Positions 48,551 through 58,697 of a DNA stretch of 64,000 bases are shown piece by piece. The notes beneath the pieces were generated by a model. It worked only from the letters and a program-made list of their open reading frames with translations, ran no database searches and was not told where the DNA came from. The position numbers and the translations under genes were made by a program. Where the stretch lies: contig SJOL01007541.1 of assembly GCA_004794785.1 (NCBI GenBank), positions 71,313 to 135,312 on the forward strand. Reading direction: 5' to 3'. The DNA comes from Opisthorchis felineus. Taxonomy: Eukaryota > Platyhelminthes > Trematoda > Opisthorchiida > Opisthorchiidae. Each line of letters begins with the position of its first letter. Position 1 is the first letter of the stretch.

Positions 48551-48726
48551 CTCGTTCAGCTGTAGCACCCTTTCGGTGCCTAGCTGCCATGCCACCCAAA
48601 GAGAGCACGAGGGCTGGAATACTGCTAGTTTGCCCAAGTCTAGACAGGGGAAGTCGAGATTCAGAGGTCAGATTTGAACCATGGACCACGGTTAGTAAAT
48701 TCGCACCCTAACCACTGAGCCATCTT
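48551..48726 (-). mobile_element. tRNA-derived SINE, minus-strand
   Basis: CTCGTTCAGCTGTAGCACCC, GCCTAGCTGCCATGCCACCC, GTCTAGACAGGGGAAGTCGA and CCTAACCACTGAGCCATCTT are all present, so it is near full length. It lies about 290 bp upstream of exon 13. Confidence 0.88.
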
Positions 48727-49013
48727 CACAGAACTCCTGAACTGCATCCCAACATTAAGTATCATTACGATTCTTTAGATGAGGGTCTTCTGTACCTTTT
48801 TGATGTCCGTTCATTTGACTGTTTTCTGTTATTCGTCTCACAATTTCGAGTTCCCTGTCCCAGTTCGTCCATCGCCATCTTTATGTTCTGGTACTCGAAA
48901 GCATACCGTCGCCTTTCATTCGAACTGCATGTATACCATTGTTGTACATTTCATTGATTGCTTTTTTTTATTGATGCCTAAAAACAGCGTTTTATATTGT
49001 ACACCAAAAACAG

Positions 49014-49394
49014 AGCTCCTGAACTTATCGCTACCTCCACAAGTCAATCTCCATACATTACTAGCAAAACGCAATCTGAAACTTCATCAACTGTGACCCT
49101 TGCAAAAGTCTCAGTCGCCGCCGTCGCGAAATCGCTTGTCTTGCCTGGATTTCAGCAGCAGCTGCCAAACTTTCAAGAAGCACCCATCAGTCAGTCGTAC
49201 AAAGCGGCCTCGGTTACACCACCAATCCACTCCAAATTACGCCGAGGTCAGAGCATGTCTAAAGCTAAATTTGAAGAGAAACAGCTAGAACAGGCGGCTC
49301 AGCTGACCACAGACGAGATTAGTTTGGAGGAACATGAAGCTGCTGCACGCCGCCATTCGACCAATTCCGTAAAAGAGCACGTGAATTCTTCCAG
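49014..49394 (+). CDS. Liprin-alpha exon 13 (linker with charged helix)
   Basis: Encodes residues 1015-1141 and enters in phase 2 after TTGTACACCAAAAACAG. The first half is Ser/Thr-rich. A basic stretch (KLRRGQSMSKAKFEEKQLEQ) then runs into an acidic helix (DEISLEEHEAAARR). The donor GTAGTT at 49395 is non-ideal, but the resulting phase matches the next acceptor. I find no counterpart in vertebrate liprins. Confidence 0.75.
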
Positions 49395-50182
49395 GTAGTT
49401 AATTGTCCGCTAGGGCTGATGCGCGGCTTGAACTCGTATCCGCTTAGGCGCTCACCCGCTGCATGTGTCCTTGGAACGTCACGTTAGCATGGCTCTGCAT
49501 GCCGTCGCCGTTGATTGTCATTTTTTCAGTGGAACATTTTCTTAACGGCAGTTACCTATTGGCAAAGACACGCTGGATTTCCGTAATGCTCAGTTGCACG
49601 TGACCTTTATTAAATTCATTAATTGGGCATAAATAAGGTGATTCATGTGATGATTTAGTGAGCAGTTTTAAACTGTTGGCCTCAGGACCATATCTCCACC
49701 GACAGGTTATTTTAATGAGGTATGATCGTTCTAACCATCTCTTGGCTAATCTGGCAATCTGAATACGGATGAACTCACATGTTGCTTATACAACTCGCCA
49801 TCAACACTCACGGAGGACCTGTTAATTCACAATCACCGGGGCTTGAATATTACCCGAATGTCTCAGCAAATGTACAGTCGGTTCGCGAAGTGTTCATTTA
49901 CATGATACCGTTCGTCCTTATTAATTCTCGTCAGATGAAAGTTTATGATATTACGTGCTCACGCAGCTGATGTTTGATACGCGTATTTCCGAGTGCTGGG
50001 GCTTTGTTTGCTGGCACTTGCCGCAGAGCTACCTTTTTCCAGCTACGATCCCATATGTGGCATGTGCTCCAAAGTGTCCAGGATCATAGTGACGACAGAT
50101 ATATGATTGATTCCGGTGGCATGAACGCCTCACAAAAGCTGTCTTCGATTATCTTGAGCTACTTTTTCTTGCTGTTTTTTAG
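49395..50182 (+). other. Intron 13
   Basis: 788 bp, GTAGTT...TTTTTTAG. An open frame enters exon 14 from 49974 but shows no family similarity. Nothing else seen. Confidence 0.7.
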
Positions 50183-51009
50183 TTCGTTGTCTGGTATCTC
50201 AGGTGGCAGTCCATTCGACGAAACCTCATCAAACTCTGATCCTCAGTCATCTGGGCATCAATTAGGGTCGCCTACGTTTGGATCAATACCCCAACAACAA
50301 ATGTTCTCCGTTCATCCACAACCGCCTGTCCAGCAACAGATGCAAAACCAACAGCAGCAGCATCTGCTTCAGAAAAATCATTTACAACGAGAATACGAAC
50401 AGTATCAATCCCTTCAGGCAGTCCAATCTCGCCTGGGTGGAAACTCTTATCATCCTCCACAAAGATATCCTCCTCCTCCACGTGGTATCAATCCTTCCGG
50501 TGTTTATGTTCCCGAAATGTCACCGTATGGCTCAATGGCACCGTACAATCGTTCCCAGTTCATTTCCTCTCCAGCACCCTCACCGACTCCAAGCAAAAAG
50601 AAGTCTCGTATGCTTTCGGGAACTCTTGGTCGATTCTTCAAACGAAACAATTCCAGTGGCCTAGTTAGCGGATCGGAGGCACAATCCTCCGCTTTCCCGA
50701 GTTCATACACATCAACCCCCTACCCCACGCGTCCCGGTTATCCTGGTTTCGCCTCACCGTCTCGCGTCGGTTCTCCGATGCATTTTCGACATCCTGTTCA
50801 ATCGAACGCAGCTCTGGGGATAACACAACAACCGTTCACTCGTGGTCCATTTCCCCCAGGAACACAACAACAACCCTATCCTTCAATATCACATCAGCAA
50901 CAGCTAATGCAGCATCAGCGGTTCCTGATACAGCAGCAACAACACCACCAGTTGCAGCACATGAATCAACGAAACGCACAGCCACCTCCGCTAGGTGTTT
51001 ATTGTTCAG
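50183..51009 (+). CDS. Liprin-alpha exon 14 (Gln/Pro-rich linker with basic motif)
   Basis: Encodes residues 1142-1417, the largest exon (827 nt). The acceptor is a strong T tract, CTTGCTGTTTTTTAG; the donor is GTTAGT at 51010. The protein is Gln/Pro/Ser-rich with several CAG/CAA runs. In the middle, SKKKSRMLSGTLGRFFKRNN resembles the short basic motif PKKKGIKSSIGRLFGKKEK that precedes SAM1 in other liprin-alphas, so the linker frame is supported. The upstream in-frame extension to 49974 is excluded because it lacks liprin similarity. Confidence 0.86.
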
Positions 51010-51720
51010 GTTAGTGAGAAACATCCGTGATTTAGTATTCATGTGTTTTGCCCTGGGATCCTGTTTTCCGGGTGCTGCGGTGAGCGCACTGCGAGGTTGT
51101 CCAACCTGCTAGTGGTGGCCAGAAATGTCGGCATCAGCTTTACTTGTATTGTGTCATGTTCTCATTGGTCCACCGAGCTGACATCACCAGTCCGAGCACG
51201 TCAATCCTGTGTCCGTCTTCTTTATATCGAATAAATGTTTGGTTGTCGCTTCGCTAGAGAAGCACTCCCATGAGTGGAAAGTGAACACCTCCCTAGTAAC
51301 AGTAAAACGTTCCTCATTGTTGATGACTCGAGTTTTTCTGCATATAAATACTGCTGGATGCACATTCTCCATCAATATAATGTGGTTAGCCGTAAAGATA
51401 CAATAGAACAGGAAAAGCGCTGCGAATCATCTTGGATCGAGGCCTTTTCAATTTCCATGGTTGATAAGTATGTGTTGTATGTCGTAAGAAGTGACAGTTA
51501 CTAGCACCAACTATCGGGTGTGTTGTCAGTTCACCTCCCTTATCGGATGAGGATCCACTCTTATATTGCACTATTTTCACACGATGTCCCTTTTATTTCG
51601 GTCTTATTCTCATCTTTGTTGCGGGCACCACTTTTTGTTCACTGATCCCCTGTGTAAGGCACTTCCGTTGGTCATACAACAAGAAATTATTCTGATGACC
51701 GCTTTTCCTGCCTCATGCAG
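51010..51720 (+). other. Intron 14
   Basis: 711 bp, GTTAGT...ATGCAG. No feature seen. Confidence 0.8.
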
Positions 51721-52001
51721 AAGACAGTGCCAACGTTTCTGGACAGTTTGGTGGAACTGTTTCCCCGTTCCCCGCATCGAATTTGTCAGATAGTAATACT
51801 ACCTCCAGTGCATCTGGTGTCGTCAGTCCCAGTCCGGTATCTACCACTGCAGATGGTTTAAATGGTGGTGGTCTTAGTGGACCAGCACCCGTTCCTGAGG
51901 AACGCCGGAGATGGAAGAAGGAAGAACTGTTGGAAAATGCCATGATGACACGTCTTCCCTTCGCCCAGTGGAATGGCCCGACAGTTGTCGCCTGGCTAGA
52001 G
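51721..52001 (+). CDS. Liprin-alpha exon 15 (pre-SAM helix, start of SAM1)
   Basis: Encodes residues 1418-1511. A Ser/Gly-rich part is followed by [20 protein letters not shown] and [13 protein letters not shown]. This matches human [29 protein letters not shown], the start of the first SAM domain. Entry is in phase 1 after CTGCCTCATGCAG, exit in phase 0 at GTAGGT (52002). Confidence 0.95.
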
Positions 52002-53009
52002 GTAGGTGTAAAATCCCTCTCTTGTTGTTTTCAGTACTGACTCATGTGTTACGGCACAACGTTACACGCTATCGTGACCACGTCCTGCCTCTTTGATGGC
52101 TGCTCATTCTCTTTTTGTCGTAATTGTTTTGGATTTACGCTTCTCCCAATGAAGTTAGTGGCTGGCAATTTTTTCTGGGCATGAAGGAAAGCCATTCCAA
52201 TCTATGTTTTAGTGTAAAAAGCCAAGAAGTACCGTGCAGTTGTTCCACTGGTACTAGAGATAACCGGCAGTGAACATTTCATAAGTACCAATTGAAAATC
52301 GTTCCCGAATCCGTCAGTTTCGAATCCGTTCTTTTGAATCACTAGTGACTGACTACGGTAACATCGATTACCGGTGCCCTGTAGTTGACTTATCATGGAA
52401 ACACCAGTGTCATGCAAACTGCAGGCTGCTCGCACAGATTGTACCAACTGCCCCCAAGCGTATTGCTTTTACCCTAGAGGTGAGACACCCTACGCGTAAA
52501 AGTTCTTGTGTGTATGTGAAAATTTTTGTCCGATGTTTTCCATCTATTTCAAGCTATACCCGTAATTGTAGTTATCCAATGCATTACCCAATACCTCTTG
52601 GTACCGTCGTTTCGATCTTGTAAGGTTTCTGAATCCTGTGGCTGTTCTTTTATAGTAGTGGTCCTTTGTCACGCACTTCACATGACAGCCATTGGGGCCG
52701 GTTGCCCTCATTTCTGTACATTTTCGCGTTTCTAAACAATCTAATTCTTTCAGTTGTCCTCCACTTAGTGTGGAGCCGGTGTGCCGGGTATTCAGAGTTC
52801 GACTCTAGTATTGGGTGTTAGCCGACATTGATCCCTTGTCAATCGCCTGGTTAGTGATGGCCAATGTGATGTCTAGCGACCTAAACCCCAAGAGGCACAC
52901 CATTCCACAAGCATTGACAGCTACGGTAGATGGGTTGCATTACCTGTTCAAAACAAATGTTTCCAGCCAAACCGAAATGCTTTGGACCTGAAACTGTCTT
53001 AGTTTTATG

Positions 53010-53265
53010 CGTAATGCACTACTCATAAGGTTACTGAAAATTCTTCGACAGCCCACGACCGGTTTCGCCCTTCTTGGGGCTCATCAGGTAGGCGCAGTCC
53101 CCGAGTTTCCGTCAACCTTATGTTCTACTTGGAACCAAATTGCACGAAATTAGCGAAACACACTCATTTGCAAACAAATTTGGTTTTGCGAGAGACTCAC
53201 CTGGAACCCAGCTGAATCGTGGGCTGTCGAAGAATTTTCAGCAAACTTATGGGTAGTGCATTACG
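53010..53265. repeat. Inverted repeat pair A/A' (49 bp arms)
   Basis: The arm at 53010-53058 is repeated inverted at 53217-53265 with three mismatches, both containing AAAATTCTTCGACAGCCCAC or its complement. The left arm is the 3' flank of the hammerhead and ends next to its cleavage point. The enclosed segment is about 158 bp. Confidence 0.9.
53051..53093 (-). ncRNA. Hammerhead self-cleaving ribozyme motif, intact core
   Basis: Minus-strand reading: stem I strand GCCTAC (53093-53088), CTGATGA (53087-53081), stem II GCCC/GGGC around loop CAAGAA (53080-53067), GAAA (53066-53063), then CCGGTC with predicted cleavage after C at 53057. The second stem I strand GTGGGC (53056-53051) forms six pairs, one of them G-U. 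All core positions fit the hammerhead consensus. Stem III is only the palindrome CCGG, so it probably needs to pair between two molecules, as reported for short-stem-III hammerheads of retroelements. Stem II and loop layout match the schistosome SINE hammerhead (GTCC, CAAATA, GGAC). Activity is inferred. Confidence 0.8.
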
Positions 53266-53430
53266 TATATACATGTATCGCGATGTGTCGAATATCGCAC
53301 CAACTGAAACATGAGACGGCCTGGTGCAGCACATTCAGTTGCCTGGAAACATCACAAACGAGAGATCCAGCTTGGTTCCAGGTGAGTCTCTCGCAAAACG
53401 AAATTTGTTTGCAAATGAGTGTATTTTGCT
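53152..53430. repeat. Inverted repeat pair B/B' (63 bp arms), interleaved with A/A'
   Basis: The arm at 53152-53214 (ACTCATTTGCAAACAAATTT, GAGACTCACCTGGAA) recurs inverted at 53368-53430 with about five mismatches. A' lies between B and B', so the order is A-B-A'-B'. Confidence 0.9.
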
Positions 53431-55310
53431 GTCTCAGTTTTATTTCGGAATCCACTGGCGAAGCAGTCGTAAGAAAAGCGCAACGTACGAGTCATTCAAC
53501 GCTTAACCAAGATATATTTGGAGTTTCCGGAAGTTGATTAATAATTACATTTTGCCGATTGCGAAACACCATGCATGTAACGCGAGACCGGGACTCGACG
53601 CTACTTTGTCGCGTGTCCATCGAATTCGACATATGTGTTTTCGCCAGAATCTTTCCACAGTGAAGTGATTGGCACGTTTGGTCAAGTTCTCTGGGTATTA
53701 TAGCTTTTTTAGGCGATTTTATTGCATTCTGATTCGCCTCATTGCCAGTTTCTGTAAAGTTGACGAACACAATAACTGGTCACATTTGCATAATCCTTGT
53801 ACTGACCCTACTGAGGATAACTTCGCCGAACGGGAAGAAGGGTATTGCAGAAAGCTTTCGTGCTATAGCACGACCTGCATTCCAGGATAGAACCTACGTA
53901 CTCTTCACTGTTCATGGCTGAACACACTGAAAGACATGTTGGCAAAGCCGTGCCCGTGGCATCGATTGTCTGACTAAGGGCTGGGGATGTAGGTACCTCG
54001 GATGTTTGGTGGGTCGGTTCTTTTCTTTTTCCCATTCAAATAAAGTAAAATAATCATGCAGCAGTAAGACACCGGTGTCCTCCGCAGGTGTTACTGTTAA
54101 TGCTGATGGCGATTACTGAGTCCACATTGCTTCTCGAGAGCACTTTCGTCCAAGGTGGACATGTGTCATACTTCCGTAGAAAACAAGCGAAGACTGTCCG
54201 AAATGCGGGCAGTCAAATTCGTTTGTATTTCCTATCTTATGTCTACTCCCTTGACATATGGAAATTGGGTCGCCGTCCTTTTATTGTTGCGACACAAATT
54301 TGAGCCGTCCGATAGGCAGTCTCGGTTTTTCTGTGGACTTTCTGTTTTTTTATTTGATCCACTGCTGTTTGTGACTCATTCCATGTAGTAAGACCCTCCA
54401 AATTAATTTTCACTGCATCTTGGGACATTTGGTTGTGTGACACGAAAAAGTGGCTCTTAACCCAATGTTCAAGCAGGTTTTCATCTGCCGTTTATGTCCA
54501 AGCTGAACTAACTCCGTAGTTAACTCCCCTCTTCAGGCGACCAACCATCCATCATTTCAATCAAATTACTAGATATGTGCTTTCCCGTTTCTCAGTTGGA
54601 GCACCTGGATTTTCTGAAATGAGCCAGTGGAACATCCTGAACTGCGGTCGCAGGCGTATCCTGTGTTCTGAAAGCAGTTCCCTTCCTTTTACACATTTGC
54701 TTTTGCTTCGGTTGCGCTATCGGAGTCGTAAGTATCTTGAGTCAACATATGCAGTTCGAAAGGACTCACACTACACTGAACAGACTCTGGGACACCCTAA
54801 CTTGAAAAAGGCGAAGAGAATTCCAGGGCATGTTACGTTGTTGCCTGAGAAATCATTTTTCACCCTTGTTCAAATTCATCTAAGTTGTATGGCATTTTCA
54901 AAGTAGTGCGCGGACTACGAATGTTGTGGTGCTGTCTTACGCAGAAAGCGTTCGAAATCAGTTGATGTTGAACCGCCAGCACTCTGACCAAACTGTCCAC
55001 TTTCTTGGTCTGTTGAATGTCCACTTGACGAATTTTCCCTATCATTCATATTGAGTTCTCCAGTCTTTAGGCATCTGCATGTCGCACATTTGCATACTGT
55101 TTGTTTCTATGATTGTTGCCTATCATTGTGGAAGACAGTATGCTGTTCACTTCTGATTTGTAGTTAACCTGTTTCCGGTTTTTTGCATGCATCCAGTATA
55201 AAAAACCGTCTGTGAAAGTTCACCGGTTGTCACGTAGCTATTCCGTAACCGGTTGACATAAGCCCATTTATTTGTGCCCATAGTGTCGCTAAAATCACCC
55301 ATAGTCTTAA

Positions 55311-55640
<330 letters not shown>

Positions 55641-57559
55641 TGAGTGTGAGGCGACTCATTATTTCGGTCAAACTCTGAGGCTTCTTAGATTTACTTTGCT
55701 TGTCATTCTATGTTGGTATTTCGTGGTCTGACTCAGCTGCCAACGGAAGATCATTCAGAGCGAGATGTTAACAAAGTGTACAACCGAAAAACTTGATGAC
55801 TTACGGGTTCGGACTTAAGGATGCTCTTTGTAGCGATTTGATATCTGCAAACAAAAAGGTTGCCCAAGTACTCATAAAAAAGTTTTCGGTAACCAGGATA
55901 CAAGTGCCACAGACATTCGAACCTGGATTTTTCGATGCAATGGTTTCCAAACTATGGCCCAAAGGATCGCTTCATCCGCCCCACTGCTATCGGGCTTCAG
56001 AACCGAAACTAGTTCTTTGATTTAAACCGGCTGTTGAGTTATGCGGGAAATCTTTCAACCATGGTGGATAGCCAGAATGTTTTTTATCCGAATAGTCATC
56101 CTGTTTCTTCTACAAAACACAAGAGCCGTTGAATAGGACACGACCAGTTCCATACGCGAAACTTGCTTAGAGAGGAAGATCACTGTTTCGAAGATGGCTA
56201 TTGTCACTCCACAGCGGGCAATCTGAATGGACGATAGCTGACCTGTGGGCTAGGAGATTGACTGATTCAACGCGGTCCCTCTGCATTGGTGTTGTCACTG
56301 TGTGTTCAGTGATCCGTGTCACAGGACTGATGCTCTGAACTGGTAAAAGAGTCACATGACATGTGTATCTATTGTAAATTTTCACCATCCGCCTCATTAC
56401 CTTCCACACTCTGCACCTTGTGAGGTTTTATGTAGGCCCGAGGTAATCAAGACGAGGTCCTACTACTTGGACTACGCGCCACTAAGTGCTTGGTACCACA
56501 CGGTGTCTATTCCAGTTGGATTCGCCTGGTGGTTCGTGTGTTGTAGGTGAGCGGCAGTCACACTAGTTTGATGTTTGGCTTGTCCGCCTCCTACACAGCA
56601 CAGAATGTGTTCAAAAGATTCTTCAGCACTTGACAACTACTGGACCCGGACAAGTCAAACACGTGACTGTCCTGGCCACTCAGTCGATCAATACGTACTT
56701 GATCCGTCCCTTTCTTATCCAGTTACTATGGTATGTTATGTTATGCTACGGAAGAGCTAGGCATCCATATATGGCGTATACAGAACGACAGCACATAAAT
56801 GGTTGTCATCCATGTCAACTTTGGTACTTAGAGGCTGGCTGAATGAGAATTATGTCGGGTGTAAATAGGAATGTGGACAAATTGCACACTGATTTACCAA
56901 GTCCCCTGTTTATCCATAGCTTCGTGCACAAACGAGAACACTGTGGAAAACAGTTTCTGTGGTGAACCTCATCCGATTCACGGCTTTTGGTCTAAAGCCT
57001 TCCCTGAAAAGACTAGTTTAAACTTTCTTCGTTGTGTTACTCCATCTCGATGGATAAGTTCTGAAAAATTTCGTTACGATTCATGTTAGTTTTTTGAGGT
57101 TCGGTTGTGCAAGTATACAGCGGATGCTAGTACCCGATGAGTAGACTCATTTGTAAGTTCAATTTATGTGACTGTTAAGGCTGAAACAGTCCTAGAATAC
57201 ACACCGTGAAGGATGTTGGAACCACAGTGCTTGTCCATGAAATTATGTTTGAAGGGGAAATTAATGCCCATTCTTTAAGCTAATGAGGAGGCAGTGTAGG
57301 AGTGACCTGAGGACTGATTTGTCCCAGGCATCGCTACCAGAAAGATGGAAACTCATTTGACGGGACCAGTAACTATTTGGAAGAGGGACGGTCAGAAGGA
57401 TTTGGCGCGCACGTGCCTCGGCTTTATTCTCGTCCAGCTCACATAAATGTTCCAAAATGGCAGGTCAGCTCGCCATTGTTAAAATTTGGAGAGCTCTTTT
57501 TCTCTTTGCCTAAACACAAGAGCCTTCCAGTGCATACCCGTATGTGATTTCAGCCTTAA

Positions 57560-58098
57560 ATCTACATCAGAATTCTATCCAGTGGTTTCAAAATTCCCTT
57601 GAGATGTCCCTTGTTTGGTTTCTATTGTTCACTCGCTGTACGGCAACTCCAGCGGACGTGCGAAGGTCTACGAGGAGCTCTTGTCTTAGTTCATCACATC
57701 AAGTGGAGTCAGGCAGGGCTGTCCTATTTCACCTTTCCTCTTCAACTTCGTCACTGATTTGATTATGGAAGACTCACTACCAGTCTCTAATGCCTGTGGT
57801 GTCGAAGTGCTCCCGGGGCGTCCGCTCACAGATGTCGAGTACGCAGACGACATAGCTTTTCTTGGATCTGACGCCTTGGTAATGCAAACAATATTAAATA
57901 ATCTGAATAATTCTGCTTCACGGTTTGGCATGCGCTTCACACCTGCAAAGTGTAAAGTGCTACTGCAAGACTGGGTGGGCTCGAACCTTAGCCTCATGCA
58001 TGCGGATGAACCGATTGAGGTAGTAGACAAATTTGTTCACCTGGGCAGCTGTATCAGTCCCGGTGGTCTCGCGAAAGATGATATTTCCATCCGGATTT
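57560..58098 (+). mobile_element. RTE-like reverse transcriptase relic 3, cut by gap
   Basis: One frame reads GNSSGRAKVYEELLS, a stop at 57687-57689, then SSGVRQGCPISPFLFNFVTD (palm block), DVEYADDIAFLGSDALVMQT with an intact YADD catalytic motif, and RFGMRFTPAKCKVLLQDWVG. The copy runs into the N gap. It is the best preserved RT in the window. The single stop and truncated left end indicate it is still a relic, though the gap hides its 3' half. Confidence 0.85.
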
Positions 58099-58697
58099 NN
58101 NNNNNNNNNNNNNNNNNNNNNNNNNNNNNNNNNNNNNNNNNNNNNNNNNNNNNNNNNNNNNNNNNNNNNNNNNNNNNNNNNNNNNNNNNNNNNNNNNNNN
58201 NNNNNNNNNNNNNNNNNNNNNNNNNNNNNNNNNNNNNNNNNNNNNNNNNNNNNNNNNNNNNNNNNNNNNNNNNNNNNNNNNNNNNNNNNNNNNNNNNNNN
58301 NNNNNNNNNNNNNNNNNNNNNNNNNNNNNNNNNNNNNNNNNNNNNNNNNNNNNNNNNNNNNNNNNNNNNNNNNNNNNNNNNNNNNNNNNNNNNNNNNNNN
58401 NNNNNNNNNNNNNNNNNNNNNNNNNNNNNNNNNNNNNNNNNNNNNNNNNNNNNNNNNNNNNNNNNNNNNNNNNNNNNNNNNNNNNNNNNNNNNNNNNNNN
58501 NNNNNNNNNNNNNNNNNNNNNNNNNNNNNNNNNNNNNNNNNNNNNNNNNNNNNNNNNNNNNNNNNNNNNNNNNNNNNNNNNNNNNNNNNNNNNNNNNNNN
58601 NNNNNNNNNNNNNNNNNNNNNNNNNNNNNNNNNNNNNNNNNNNNNNNNNNNNNNNNNNNNNNNNNNNNNNNNNNNNNNNNNNNNNNNNNNNNNNNNN
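58099..58697. other. Assembly gap (599 N)
   Basis: An unknown sequence run inside an RTE-like element; the true length may differ. Open frames spanning it are meaningless. Confidence 0.99.

Larger units (their letters stand above)
40393..49013 (+). other. Intron 12, 8.6 kb
   Basis: Holds (TA)n tracts at 41148-41187 and 44161-44250, a hammerhead-family relic at 44350-44435, and SINEs at 46693-46863 and 48551-48726. No exon or further element recognised in 41200-44100 or 44450-46680. Confidence 0.7.

Noticed and set aside
49974..50182. In-frame extension of the open frame upstream of exon 14
   Set aside because: It lacks liprin similarity, and a strong T-tract acceptor at 50182 gives the phase required by exon 13.
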